The notes: a model not told the origin generated them from the letters alone. A DNA stretch of 29,445 nucleotides from Hyphomicrobium_A sp964405975 (GCA_964405975.1 CAYOPW010000032.1:1-29445); one strand, 5' to 3'; positions 15,554 to 25,012 are shown, counted from the first letter of the stretch. Made by a program: numbers and translations.

Positions 15554-18133
15554 ATGAGGGACACAACGAGGCAACACGTTCATCAAAGGCCTATGCGCCG
15601 TAACCGCGCCGTTTCGCCGGATGCCCCCGCGCTGCCTGCAGAATTTGCGCAGTGGTTTGAATCGCGCGGGTGGGCACCGCGAGAGCATCAGCTGGCGCTC
15701 CTCAAGGCGACCAGCGAACGCCGCCCTGCGTTACTGATCGCGCCTACAGGAGCGGGAAAGACGCTGGCGGGCTTCTTGCCGAGCCTGGTGAGCCTCGCCC
15801 AACGCGACAGCACCATTAAAGGCGCCGGCCTCCACACACTCTACATCTCGCCGCTGAAGGCCCTAGCCGTTGACGTGGCGCGCAATGTAACCGCGCCAAT
15901 CATCGAAATGGGCTTGCGGATCCGCACCGAGACGCGAACGGGCGACACGCCGCTTTCGCGTCGCCAACGCCAGCGCACGCGTCCGCCGCACATCTTGATG
16001 ACGACTCCGGAGCAGATCGCCCTCTTGTTAAGTCACGAGGACGCGGCTCACTTATTCGCCGACCTAGACACCATTATCCTCGACGAGCTGCACGCACTTG
16101 CCGCGTCAAAACGCGGCGACCTTCTGGCCCTCGATCTTGCGCGGCTACGCACGCTCTCTCCTGAGCTCATGCCGCTTGGGCTTTCAGCAACCGTAGCGCG
16201 GCCATCCGAACTCAGGGCCTATCTAATGCCGCAACACGCGCCTCAACTATGCACGGAGTTGGCCGACTTGGTGTGCGTCAGCGGCGGTGCCAAACCGCAG
16301 ATCCAAATTCTGGAGTTAGACGAGCCCGTTCCCTGGGCAGGCCATACGACGCGCTATGCCATCCACGAGATCTACCAGGCCATCGAGTCTCGCAGGCTGA
16401 GCCTCGTCTTCGTCAACACGCGTATGCAGGCTGAGCTGTTGTTCCAGGAGCTCTGGCGCATAAACGATTTAGGACTGCCAATCGCACTCCACCACGGCTC
16501 GCTCGATGCAAGCCAGCGCCGCAAAGTCGAGGCCGCGATGGCGGCGGGAACGCTCAAGGCCGTTGTAGCAACGTCGACACTCGACCTTGGAATTGATTGG
16601 GGCGATGTGGACCTCGTTATTCACGTGGGTGCGCCCAAGGGAGCGAGCCGATTCATCCAGAGGATCGGCCGCGCTAACCACCGCCTAGAGGAACCCTCGC
16701 AAGCAATCCTGGTGCCCTCCAACCGTTTTGAAGTGTTGGAATGCCGCGCCGCCGTCGATGCGGCAGAGGCAGGTGCGCAAGACGTAACCCTGTCGCGCTG
16801 CGGCGCACTCGACGTGTTGGCTCAGCACGTGCTGGGCACGGCCTGCGCTGGCACCTTCGACCCCGAAACGCTATTTGCCGAGGTCACATCAGCCGCACCA
16901 TACGGTGGACTGTCTCGCGCTACATTCGATCGCGTCGTCGATTTCGCGGCGACCGGCGGTTATGCATTGAAATCCTATGACCGCTTTGCAAAATTGAAAG
17001 CAACGTCAGACGGCCGCATGCGTCTTTCGCATCCGCGCTTTGTCCAGGCATACCGGCTCAACGCCGGCACAATCGTTGCCGCGCCAATGATCAAGGTGCG
17101 CCTCGTGCGCCGTCGGTCCTCCGGCAAACGCAAGGCGCTGACCGGCGGCCGGATCCTCGGTGAGGTCGACGAGTACTTCATTGAGCAACTGCGCACCGGC
17201 GACGCTTTCGTCCTTGCCGGAGAAGTACTGCGCTTCGAAGGCATGAGCGAGAACGAAGCCTTCGTGACGCGCGCAGGCGCGCGTGATCCCATTATCCCCA
17301 GCTACAACAGCGGCAAGTTTCCGCTCTCCACCCACTTGGCCGAGCGTGTGCGCGCCATGCTGGCCGATACGCACGCCTGGGACCGGTTGCCAGCCCCTGT
17401 CGCCGAATGGCTCAAGCTGCAAGAGGCACACTCCGTTATCCCCGCACGCGACGAGGTCCTGATCGAAACCTTTCCGCGTGGGCAACGTCACTATCTCGTG
17501 GCCTACCCTTTCGAGGGACGCTTGGCGCATCAGACGCTGGGAATGCTGCTGACGCGGCGGCTTGACCGCGCTGGTGCGCAGCCGTTGGGCTTTGTCGCCA
17601 ACGACTATGGCATCTCGGTTTGGGGGCTTGCGGACCTGTCCGCCATGATCGAGGACGGCCAGCTTGATCTGCCCGCGCTCTTTGCCGAGGACATGCTGGC
17701 TGATGACCTCGACGCGTGGCTTGCGGAGTCGAACCTCATGAAACGGACGTTCCGCCAGGTGGCCGTTATCGCCGGCCTCGTTGAGCGCCGGCATCCAGGC
17801 CGCGAGAAGACCGGCCGTCAGGTGACGATGTCGACAAACCTCGTCTACGATGTTTTGCGCCGGCACGAGCCGCGCCACATTTTGCTTGAAGCAGCCTGGG
17901 CCGATGCGGCCACAGGACTATTGCACATCGCACGCTTGGGCGATTTTCTCCACCGCATCGACGGCCGAATCAGGCATCAACCCCTTGACTATGTATCGCC
18001 TCTCTCCGTTCCGATCCTTTTGGAGATTGGCAGAGAGGCGGTGGCCAGCGCGGTGCGCGAGGACTTATTGCGTGATGCCGCTCAAGACCTCATTTGCGAG
18101 GCGACTGGAGGGGAGCCATCATGCTCGAGTTGA
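15554..18133 (+). CDS. Ligase-associated DNA damage response DEXH-box helicase (Lhr-like)
   Basis: An SF2 DNA helicase of 859 residues related to the Lhr core. It has Walker A APTGAGKT (Lys69), DEXH box DELH (177-180), motif III LGLSAT, and helicase C motifs including FVNTRMQAELLFQEL and RIGRANHR. A C-terminal Lhr-type extension includes 'RHYLVAYPFEGRLAHQTLGMLL'. In this family the gene clusters with an ATP-dependent DNA ligase, an MBL-fold exonuclease and the phosphoesterase PdeM; here only PdeM follows, with overlap, so the two are an operon. Start uncertain: ATG 15554 has a spaced GAG, ATG 15593 has AAAGG placed too close. A DNA repair role is likely, details inferred. Confidence 0.94.
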   Translation: MRDTTRQHVHQRPMRRNRAVSPDAPALPAEFAQWFESRGWAPREHQLALLKATSERRPALLIAPTGAGKTLAGFLPSLVSLAQRDSTIKGAGLHTLYISPLKALAVDVARNVTAPIIEMGLRIRTETRTGDTPLSRRQRQRTRPPHILMTTPEQIALLLSHEDAAHLFADLDTIILDELHALAASKRGDLLALDLARLRTLSPELMPLGLSATVARPSELRAYLMPQHAPQLCTELADLVCVSGGAKPQIQILELDEPVPWAGHTTRYAIHEIYQAIESRRLSLVFVNTRMQAELLFQELWRINDLGLPIALHHGSLDASQRRKVEAAMAAGTLKAVVATSTLDLGIDWGDVDLVIHVGAPKGASRFIQRIGRANHRLEEPSQAILVPSNRFEVLECRAAVDAAEAGAQDVTLSRCGALDVLAQHVLGTACAGTFDPETLFAEVTSAAPYGGLSRATFDRVVDFAATGGYALKSYDRFAKLKATSDGRMRLSHPRFVQAYRLNAGTIVAAPMIKVRLVRRRSSGKRKALTGGRILGEVDEYFIEQLRTGDAFVLAGEVLRFEGMSENEAFVTRAGARDPIIPSYNSGKFPLSTHLAERVRAMLADTHAWDRLPAPVAEWLKLQEAHSVIPARDEVLIETFPRGQRHYLVAYPFEGRLAHQTLGMLLTRRLDRAGAQPLGFVANDYGISVWGLADLSAMIEDGQLDLPALFAEDMLADDLDAWLAESNLMKRTFRQVAVIAGLVERRHPGREKTGRQVTMSTNLVYDVLRRHEPRHILLEAAWADAATGLLHIARLGDFLHRIDGRIRHQPLDYVSPLSVPILLEIGREAVASAVREDLLRDAAQDLICEATGGEPSCSS

Positions 18134-18843
18134 AGCCGGAGCGTCTCGACTTCGACGACTTTCAAGAGCAATTGATCTCGGTCTGCGGCAAGGTCTTCCG
18201 CGCAGATATGACCGGCGCGCTCTACTGGCCAGCCGAGGATGCGCTGATCGTCGCCGATCTTCATCTGGAAAAAGGCTCAAGCCTGGCGCGGCGAGGCCAG
18301 CTAATCCCGCCCTATGATACGCGCGAAACGCTTCAGCGTTTGGCCGAAGCGTTGGATCGCTATGATGCGGCAACCGTCATCTGCCTTGGTGACAGCCTGC
18401 ACGAAGAAGAAGCCTGCGAACGCATGCGCGCCGAAGAGCTGCGAATGCTCAAGATTATGCAGGAGAACCGCGAGTGGATCTGGGTTACCGGCAACCACGA
18501 CCCTTTGATCGGCGAACGCCTTGGTGGTCATGTCACCGGGGATATCGAGGTGGCAGGGATCTTTTTGCGTCACGAACCGCGGCCGGGCCGCGTTACTCAC
18601 GAGATTGCCGGACACATGCACCCCGCAGCGAAACTCTGCCTGCACGGGTACTCAATCCGGCGGCCTTGCTTCGTGGGCAATGGCACGCGCCTCGTATTGC
18701 CTGCATTCGCCACCTATGCCGGCGGTCTAAACATTCTGGCCGACCCATTCGAGCCGCTGTTCGGCAATGACGGAATGCGTGCGTGGATGCTGGGACAGGA
18801 AGGGCTCTATCCCGTGGCCACGCGTTTGCTCAAGGAAGACTAA
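18121..18843 (+). CDS. pdeM: Ligase-associated DNA damage response endonuclease PdeM
   Basis: A 240-residue calcineurin-like metallophosphoesterase. The dinuclear metal site is complete: ADLHLEKG (Asp46, His48), LGDS (Asp91), GNHDP (Asn125, His126), His151 in LRHEP, and GHMH (His165, His167). The ATG at 18121 has GGAGGGGA about 7 bases upstream and overlaps the helicase end by 13 bp, so expression is coupled. Family knowledge links PdeM to an Lhr-type helicase, LigB-type ligase and an exonuclease in a repair system; the ligase and nuclease genes are not in this window. It is convergent with the TIGR02186 gene, 6 bp apart. Confidence 0.95.
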   Translation: MLELKPERLDFDDFQEQLISVCGKVFRADMTGALYWPAEDALIVADLHLEKGSSLARRGQLIPPYDTRETLQRLAEALDRYDAATVICLGDSLHEEEACERMRAEELRMLKIMQENREWIWVTGNHDPLIGERLGGHVTGDIEVAGIFLRHEPRPGRVTHEIAGHMHPAAKLCLHGYSIRRPCFVGNGTRLVLPAFATYAGGLNILADPFEPLFGNDGMRAWMLGQEGLYPVATRLLKED

Positions 18844-18849
18844 AAGGTA

Positions 18850-19812
18850 TCAGCGCACCCCGCGGCGGAAGTACGCCGAAGCGAGAAGTCCCGACATTAC
18901 GGCCAGAATGACTGCGAACATGCCATAGGTAAACGGATAGCGGAACGCGAAGCTGTGCAGTAGCCGCTCCAACCCAGTGCGCTCCAGCGTAACCCGCGCA
19001 ATGTGCGCGCTGATCACCTCACCATCTCGAAACAGAAAGACACGCGCGACCAACGGCCCCACCGGCACATTTGCCGGCAGCGCGATGGTGCTGCGGAACA
19101 GGCTGCGGCCGATGAAGGTGACCCCGTCCTTAGCCTCCATCACGTAGAGACCTTCTTGCCGCTTTAGCCGGATGACAGCGGCCTTGAATGCAGCAAGCTC
19201 CTCCTCTCTGAAACTCCACTGATAACCTGGCCCGGGCGTCAACTTGATATGCGCAAACCCAATCGCATGTTTGTCGAGCACATTCGGACCAGCGATTTCA
19301 TCAATGGGGCGCGTGGATGCAATGGCATAGTAACTTGGTACTGATGCGAAGGTGACCGACGACGTATTAATCCAAAGTCCGGCAACATCGCTCTTGCGCC
19401 GTACGACCGTCGGCTCCGGCGTGCCCTCCACCACAACGACAATGTCATAGTAGCCGCTTTCGCCGCCGGGTTGCTGGCTGTTGTCGATGGAGCCGAAGAC
19501 GAGGATTTCGTGGCCGGTAAAAGCGGTTGTGACCTCAACGCTGCGGGTCGATACGTCAGCTTCAATCTTTTCGACCGGACCCGCTTGCGGGCTTTGCGCA
19601 TTGAGTTCACGACGGCGTGCTGCGGGCGGCCTGCGCGGCCCCATTTGTTTCTCCGTGCGCGTCTTTGTTTTTTTCTCATCAGCGCGAGCCGCCCCTGCCT
19701 GCGCCTGTCCCCCCAACGGCCAAACCGCCGCGACCGCTGACGCGGCGAGCATTAGTGCGCACAGGCAAATAGCCATGCGCCTCACGCAAATCTTGATACC
19801 CTTGCTCGTCAT
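18850..19812 (-). CDS. TIGR02186 family membrane-anchored protein
   Basis: A 320-residue protein with an N-terminal signal segment (about 11-38), a basic, low-complexity stretch (about 44-75), a beta-rich extracytoplasmic body, and one C-terminal TM (about 294-315) ending in RRGVR. It carries the block 'EILVFGSID', 'VVVEGTP...VRRK...GLWIN', and 'YYAIAS..P' which marks TIGR02186. Function is unknown, but the family is found beside TauE/SafE permeases. Its ATG overlaps the TauE stop (ATGA), so it is translationally coupled and probably works with that permease as its periplasmic partner (inference). Confidence 0.92.
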   Translation of the reverse strand: MTSKGIKICVRRMAICLCALMLAASAVAAVWPLGGQAQAGAARADEKKTKTRTEKQMGPRRPPAARRRELNAQSPQAGPVEKIEADVSTRSVEVTTAFTGHEILVFGSIDNSQQPGGESGYYDIVVVVEGTPEPTVVRRKSDVAGLWINTSSVTFASVPSYYAIASTRPIDEIAGPNVLDKHAIGFAHIKLTPGPGYQWSFREEELAAFKAAVIRLKRQEGLYVMEAKDGVTFIGRSLFRSTIALPANVPVGPLVARVFLFRDGEVISAHIARVTLERTGLERLLHSFAFRYPFTYGMFAVILAVMSGLLASAYFRRGVR

Positions 19813-20741
19813 TGCGTGCCCCCAAGCAATGGAGCCATCGAAAAAATTTCCTCAGGGCGCGCTACGAGATCCCAACCGATCCGCAAGCACATAAGCAAGA
19901 CAAGAGCCGCCAGCAGGAAGCGCAGTTGTTCCCCCTTAAGGCGCCCGCCTGCCGCCGCACCGAATTGCGCGCCAATAACGCCTCCGATAATCAACAGCAA
20001 GGCCAACACGACGTCGACCGTTTTGTTCTGGACCGCTTGCAGAACCGTCGTGACCACCATGACGAACACGATCTGGAAGAGCGAGGTGCCAACCACGACA
20101 TTTGTGGGGACCCTGAGCAGGTAAATCATCGCAGGCACCATCACGAACCCGCCGCCGATGCCCATGACAGCAGCCATGAAGCCGACGAAAGCGCCGATCA
20201 GCGCGGGCGGCACGGCGCTGATGTAGAGCTTGGAGCGGTGGAATCGCATCTTGAAGGGCAGGCCGTGCACCCAACTGTGCTGACCTGTCTTGCGCGTGGA
20301 GACGGGCTGGCCGGCGCGCGCTCTGCGAATGGTGCCCATGCTCTCGATCATCATCAGCACGCCAACCGCCCCCAGGAACGTGACATAGCTCAACGCCACA
20401 AAGAGATCGAACTGACCAAGCTCGCGCAGAATTCTAACGATCCCCACACCGATTGCCGATCCGATCACGCCGCCCGCGACCAGCACCAATCCCATCTTGA
20501 TATCGACGTTATTGCGCTGGTACTGCGCGATTGCGCCCGAAACCGATGACGCAACGATATGCATCGACCCGGTGCCGACTGCGACGGCGGAGGGGATGCC
20601 CATAAAGATCAGCAAAGGCGTCAGAAGAAAGCCGCCACCCACGCCGAAGAGACCCGACAGGAAACCCACGGCCCAACCCAATCCCAAGAAGAGTGCGACG
20701 CTGACGGACATCTCGGCAATGGGAAGATAGATGTTCATCAT
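19809..20741 (-). CDS. TauE/SafE family anion permease
   Basis: A 310-residue inner-membrane protein with two homologous halves, each with its glycine signature: GVGGGFLLTP (33-42) and GIGGGFVMVP (194-203). About eight TMs flank a cytoplasmic loop with basic residues (about 138-172). Characterised members are linked to export of sulfite, sulfoacetate or related organosulfur anions; the substrate here is unknown. The gene starts at an ATG followed by a second ATG and has only a weak GAG ribosome site. It is first in a two-gene operon with TIGR02186. Confidence 0.93.
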   Translation of the reverse strand: MMNIYLPIAEMSVSVALFLGLGWAVGFLSGLFGVGGGFLLTPLLIFMGIPSAVAVGTGSMHIVASSVSGAIAQYQRNNVDIKMGLVLVAGGVIGSAIGVGIVRILRELGQFDLFVALSYVTFLGAVGVLMMIESMGTIRRARAGQPVSTRKTGQHSWVHGLPFKMRFHRSKLYISAVPPALIGAFVGFMAAVMGIGGGFVMVPAMIYLLRVPTNVVVGTSLFQIVFVMVVTTVLQAVQNKTVDVVLALLLIIGGVIGAQFGAAAGGRLKGEQLRFLLAALVLLMCLRIGWDLVARPEEIFSMAPLLGGTQ

Positions 20742-21095
20742 TCTCGCTCAGCAGCGACCTTGAAGCGTGCCCACATCATGAGGCCGAAACGTCCACCCGC
20801 GGCATGACCGGCGCCGGGTGAAAGTCGATCGGGCCGCCGCATAGCCCCATCGAAGGGCATGGGCAGCATTCCCTGAGGAGCCTGGATCATTGCGCAGGGG
20901 CGCAACTGGCAGCAAAGCGAAGGCCTCAGACAAAACCCCCAAGCGACCTTCATACTCACGAATGCTCCGACATTGCATATCGTGTCAAGGCAAGAGGTCA
21001 GTCAGCGTCAACGCAATTGTGCGCTTTGCGCAAAATGAGATGCCGAGGGGCGGAATTCGCAAGACCCAGAGCGCTAATGCCGCCGGTCTTGGGGA
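20742..21095. other. 354-bp gap between TauE and PodJ-like genes
   Basis: No convincing gene. A short hairpin TGCGC-ttt-GCGCA lies at 21020-21032, about 64 bp after the PodJ-like stop on the minus strand, without a T-run. The rest must hold the promoter for the TauE operon, but no clear boxes are visible. Confidence 0.45.
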
Positions 21096-24000
21096 TCAAC
21101 CGCGCGAGGCTCTTTGCGCGCTGTACTGCCAGGCCTGGCCGGCAACACCCGCGTCATTGGCCATTGGATCAGACGCTTTGGCGCGCCATCTGCGTGCCAG
21201 CTTTTCGGCTTCGGCGCGATCGCGCTTGCTCAACTGTGTACGCAGAGTCTTGAGGTGGCGCTTGGCTTCCTCATCACCCGATTTGGAGGCCAGCACCAAC
21301 CATTTGTAGGCCTCCTTCGCGTCGTGGGGGACGCCCAATCCGCTCTCGTAAAGCATAGCGAGATTATACTGGCTGTCGGCGAGGCCTCGCTCGGAGGCCT
21401 GCAAGAACCATTGTGCCGCCGAAGTATAGTCCGCCGTGCGCCGTTCTCCGCCAGCGCTCAGCACCGCCAGGTTGTGCATGGCCTTCAAGTTGCCCTGCTG
21501 CGCCGCCCGGCGGTACCAGATCTGGGCGCGCGCGATGTCGGCCTTAACACCAAGGCCGCGCTCATACAGCGTACCAAGGCGATATTGGGCCAAGGCGAAA
21601 CCCTGGCTCGCCGAACGCTGATACCAGAGCACTGCCGCTTTGAGGTTCTGCTCTGTGACGTCACCTTTTGCGAGGCGCGAGGCCACCTCGAACTGGGCCG
21701 ACGCAAACCCTTTCGCAGCTGCTAGGCGCAGCGAAAAGGGACCAACCGTGGCCGGAGGTAGCTTGGCAGAGTTCTCAGCACTCGCACTTGCCTGGCCGTT
21801 TGCTTTGTTGGGGCCTGAGTGCTGTGTCAGGATGTATTCCTGCATCAGCGAAGCGGGCGTTACGTTGGCCGCAGCCTGGCCGAGTTGGTTTGATAGAAAG
21901 GCCATGCCCTGAGCTTGTTGGGCCCTTTCTATCTCGTCCGCATTGAGCGCGCGTTTTTCCAGCAGCATGATGCCGTGTGGAATAGAGGCCGTGTCGACAC
22001 GGCCCGAACTGCCAACTGGAGCTTTGCCGCCCGAATCCGTATCGGTCTCGCCGTTTTGGCCGGCACCGGGACGCACTTTGTTGGTCTGCTTGGGCGCAAT
22101 CCCATTCCAAGAGCCTGCCTCACCTTGGGGAGCAGGAATAGAATGAACTGCCTCTGGCGCGGAGATTCCATCTGGGTCCGACGTCGACCCCCGCAGTAGG
22201 AAGAATATTGCCGGCACCAAGAGCAGCAGGACAACTACGCCAACCACTATGCTACGAGTGGACATTCCGGCCGACGGCATCGTCATACCAGCCAGCTTTC
22301 TAGAACGCCGTCTCGACTTGCCAGACTCGTCGGCATCATTGGCGGCGTTGGAATCTTCCGATCCAGCCGTGCCGTAGCGCTCGCTCTCGGCTCTCAGTTT
22401 GGCCCGGTGCGCTTCGGCGATGAGTTTCTGGCGCATTTGATTAATGGAAAGGGCCCGCGGCTCACTTGCAGCGCTCTCTTCGTTCTCGGTTTTGAGTTCG
22501 GACTTACTCGTGTCGCCAAAAAACGCACTTGAAGCGAGCGGCGATTCATCGGAAACGAGTTGGGATCCCGGCAGCGTGTATGGTTGATCCTGGCAATCGT
22601 CTGCATCCTCGGCAGAGGATGGCTTCTTGTCGATCCGCAGAAATGGGGGGGGCTCATACATCATTTCGTCGTCCGAGGCTGCGATCGCCTCAACCTGGGA
22701 CGACTCGGGCTCAGACGTATTAGGATGCGTCAGCGAAACATATGTGGAGTCTTGCGCCTCGCTCAGTGACGACGTGGCAGTCTCAGGTTCCATGTCCGGC
22801 TCAGACTGCGGGTGCGTCAGCGATTCGTAAGAGGACTGTTGCGTTTCAATATCGAACGTCGGCATTTGCTCTGCCATCATCTCAGCCCCGGCTTGTGGGG
22901 ATGTCACCGGCACAAACGAAGGCGCATCATCGTTCCCAGAACCCCCCTCAGTCTGTACCGATTCGGTATCGGCTGGCACTGGCTCCGACGGCAACATAGT
23001 GGGAACAGCAGACTGCTGCACAGGCTCCGACGGCAACATAGTGGGAACAGTAGACTGCTGCACAGGCTCCAAGGCATCAATGCGATCGAGAACGCGGATA
23101 ATGGCCTGCTGCATTGTTTCCAGTATGCTCGCATTATTCTCGTCGTTGATGCGGCGCTCATTTATGAGGTTCTCGACCAGGCCGCGAACCTCACCGAGAT
23201 CGCGCGCTTGTGTTTCCCAGCGCTCGTGGTTGGCAAAGCGGTCGGCCATCTGTTCCGCAGCCGAGGCCACCGTTTCCTCAATGTCCGACGGCGTTGTCGC
23301 AGGTGATGCCATGAGCTGGCTAAACCGCTCATCGGATAGCTGCTGTGTCAGCGTTCCAAGGTGGGTATCGATTGTATCGAGCCGGGATAGCTGAGTCCGG
23401 AATTCGCCAAGCTGCGTGCTAATTTCCTCGACTTGCACCTCAGCGCGACGCAGCTTCTCAACATCGGTACGCGTGGCCATCCCATCGAGCGCAGAACATA
23501 TTCGTTCCTCCAGCTGATCGAAGCGATGACCCAGCTTCATAAGGGAGCTTTCAGGGCGGATCTCGGACAGGGACTGTTCGATGCGCTGCGCGATATCAGC
23601 AAACCGTTGCTCGAGCCTAGTGGGCTCGAACGATGCGCTATCGCCTTGTTCGTTTTCTGTAGATGATGACGGCGCTGAAGCCTCGACCGCGATTGATTGC
23701 TGCGCCTCTGCGGCCGCATTCGACATTGGAGCTGCCCCAAAGCGGGCCTCGCCCGACTCATAGAGCCGGACGAGTTCCGCAACGGAAGCCTCATCCCATA
23801 GGTCAGCCGGCTCGAGGGGGCTGCTCGACGCAGTCGTATTAGACTGCTCGAACTTCATCTCAGCCGGACTGACCCTATTCTCTTGGCCGGTCATCACGCC
23901 GGCATCCTCGTTGGTCATATCGCAATATGCCGCCCAACCGGCGTCAAGCGTTTCCTCTGCCGGCTCTGGAACTGGTGAACCTGCGTTCAGCTCGGCCAAA

Positions 24001-24194
24001 CGATCGCCGAGGATTTCCATTTGACGTTGGATGCTTTCCACGTCCTGCTCGTATTCATGCGGGAGCTGAGCGCGAATAGAGCCGGCTTCGGTGCTCAATG
24101 CGGCAAGCCGTTCCTGCATGCGAAGGAGGTACATCGCTTGTTCATCTTCGGAGGCGTCCGCATGTGCGCCGCGGCGCTCGTTGGGGGCTGTCAT
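21096..24194 (-). CDS. PodJ-like polarity protein with coiled coil, TM and Sel1 repeats
   Basis: A 1032-residue protein starting at the ATG at 24194 (AAGGA about 11 bases upstream). Residues 1-100 hold an Arg/Glu helix. A 'DLWDEASVAELVRLYESGEA' block lies near 150. Coiled-coil helices at about 210-370 follow, then an acidic, disordered Pro/Ser/Glu region (about 375-600) with short repeats, a basic stretch, one TM (about 646-667), and four or so Sel1 repeats (about 816-980). This is the order of Caulobacter PodJ, a polar scaffold with a cytoplasmic coiled coil and periplasmic Sel1 part; the PodJ C-terminal peptidoglycan-binding domain is not seen here. A polar growth or division role is inferred. 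Divergent from the gene at 24539. Confidence 0.87.
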   Translation of the reverse strand: MTAPNERRGAHADASEDEQAMYLLRMQERLAALSTEAGSIRAQLPHEYEQDVESIQRQMEILGDRLAELNAGSPVPEPAEETLDAGWAAYCDMTNEDAGVMTGQENRVSPAEMKFEQSNTTASSSPLEPADLWDEASVAELVRLYESGEARFGAAPMSNAAAEAQQSIAVEASAPSSSTENEQGDSASFEPTRLEQRFADIAQRIEQSLSEIRPESSLMKLGHRFDQLEERICSALDGMATRTDVEKLRRAEVQVEEISTQLGEFRTQLSRLDTIDTHLGTLTQQLSDERFSQLMASPATTPSDIEETVASAAEQMADRFANHERWETQARDLGEVRGLVENLINERRINDENNASILETMQQAIIRVLDRIDALEPVQQSTVPTMLPSEPVQQSAVPTMLPSEPVPADTESVQTEGGSGNDDAPSFVPVTSPQAGAEMMAEQMPTFDIETQQSSYESLTHPQSEPDMEPETATSSLSEAQDSTYVSLTHPNTSEPESSQVEAIAASDDEMMYEPPPFLRIDKKPSSAEDADDCQDQPYTLPGSQLVSDESPLASSAFFGDTSKSELKTENEESAASEPRALSINQMRQKLIAEAHRAKLRAESERYGTAGSEDSNAANDADESGKSRRRSRKLAGMTMPSAGMSTRSIVVGVVVLLLLVPAIFFLLRGSTSDPDGISAPEAVHSIPAPQGEAGSWNGIAPKQTNKVRPGAGQNGETDTDSGGKAPVGSSGRVDTASIPHGIMLLEKRALNADEIERAQQAQGMAFLSNQLGQAAANVTPASLMQEYILTQHSGPNKANGQASASAENSAKLPPATVGPFSLRLAAAKGFASAQFEVASRLAKGDVTEQNLKAAVLWYQRSASQGFALAQYRLGTLYERGLGVKADIARAQIWYRRAAQQGNLKAMHNLAVLSAGGERRTADYTSAAQWFLQASERGLADSQYNLAMLYESGLGVPHDAKEAYKWLVLASKSGDEEAKRHLKTLRTQLSKRDRAEAEKLARRWRAKASDPMANDAGVAGQAWQYSAQRASRG
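22981..23070. repeat. 42-bp tandem repeat inside the PodJ-like gene
   Basis: Two copies of a 42-bp unit (22981-23022 and 23023-23064) differ at one base, followed by six bases of a third. They encode 'EPVQQS(A/T)VPTMLPS' twice, in frame, in the disordered linker. The near-identity points to a recent duplication and likely length variation between strains. Confidence 0.9.
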
Positions 24195-24538
24195 CGGGAT
24201 GTGATTCCTTTGGCGCACTGAAACGGTTGGACATCCGTCGCTCCTGACTTTGCACAGCGGCAATTTCCGGACACACGTCGTCCGCGTTGCTGATGCCAGG
24301 CAGAGTGCGGCAATTCCGAACGCCGCACATGGTCGCGACTGCTCAGACTAAAAATCGTCGAGTCTCAGTAAATGTTCCGTTAAGCAGAGGCCTCGAAAGC
24401 GCCATTCTAGGACAGAAATCGCCCGCGCACGGCCAGTTTGGGCCGCACCGCAACAGTGGTTTTTGCCATAGTTGGCCACTAGATTTGCGAAGCATGGGCC
24501 TTATGGGGCTTACCTTGGCCACGCATTGGGAGAATATC
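24195..24538. other. 344-bp divergent promoter region
   Basis: No convincing gene. It separates the PodJ-like gene from the coiled-coil gene and should hold both promoters. A GCCA-tagt-TGGC hairpin lies near 24464-24480. I found no clear CtrA site (TTAA-N7-TTAA); only one TTAA is seen, near 24380. Confidence 0.4.
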
Positions 24539-25012
24539 GTGCGCACATCGAGATCGGTCTTGGTACTTTTCGTACTCTTCGCTGTGGTCCTCATGTCCGG
24601 ACACGCTGCAAGGTCCGACACCAACACGGAGCGGTACACTCTGTCTCCAGCGGAGAACGGATTTATGCGGCTCGACAAGCAGACGGGCGCCATGACGCAG
24701 TGCACACAAAACGACGGCGCATGGGCTTGCAGACCTTTGGCTGACAGTCAGCTTGAACTCCAAAACGAGGTCGACAAGCTGCGCGCCGAGAACAAATCGC
24801 TGCGCAAGCAGGTTGAGGATTTAGAAGAAACATTGGGGATCGGTCCCGAACCGCCTGATGAGTCCGGGCCAACCACCAAGTTCAAGTTGCCGTCTGAGAA
24901 GGACGTGGATCGGGCCTTCGATTATTTGGAAGGTATGCTGAGCAAGTTGCGCGAACGCATGGAAAAGCTGGAAAAGCAGCACAACGGCCGAGACGAAGGC
25001 ACGCCGCTTTAG
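24539..25012 (+). CDS. Secreted coiled-coil protein, function unknown
   Basis: A 157-residue protein taken from the GTG at 24539, which has GGGAG 8 bases upstream and directly opens a signal peptide (about 1-24). The frame is open upstream to 24287 but that part is not signal-like and has no ribosome site. The mature part starts with 'RYTLSPAENGFMRLDKQTGAMTQC' and a second Cys (55 and 64, a likely disulfide). Two coiled-coil helices follow, about 71-100 and 118-147. I recall proteins with the same 'RY.L.P...GF.RLD..TG....C' block in other Hyphomicrobiales. YjbQ follows 37 bp later, possibly co-transcribed. Confidence 0.8.
   Translation: MRTSRSVLVLFVLFAVVLMSGHAARSDTNTERYTLSPAENGFMRLDKQTGAMTQCTQNDGAWACRPLADSQLELQNEVDKLRAENKSLRKQVEDLEETLGIGPEPPDESGPTTKFKLPSEKDVDRAFDYLEGMLSKLRERMEKLEKQHNGRDEGTPL

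Noticed and set aside
17006..17878. 290-residue open frame antisense to the helicase gene
   Set aside because: It lies wholly inside a well-supported gene, has no recognisable domain and is expected by chance in GC-rich DNA.
19812..20549. 245-residue His/Asp-rich open frame antisense to TauE
   Set aside because: Its odd composition is the mirror image of TauE hydrophobic codons; TauE is certain.
22981..23070. Possible CRISPR-like repeat
   Set aside because: The copies are directly adjacent without spacers, in frame inside a coding region, and only two in number.
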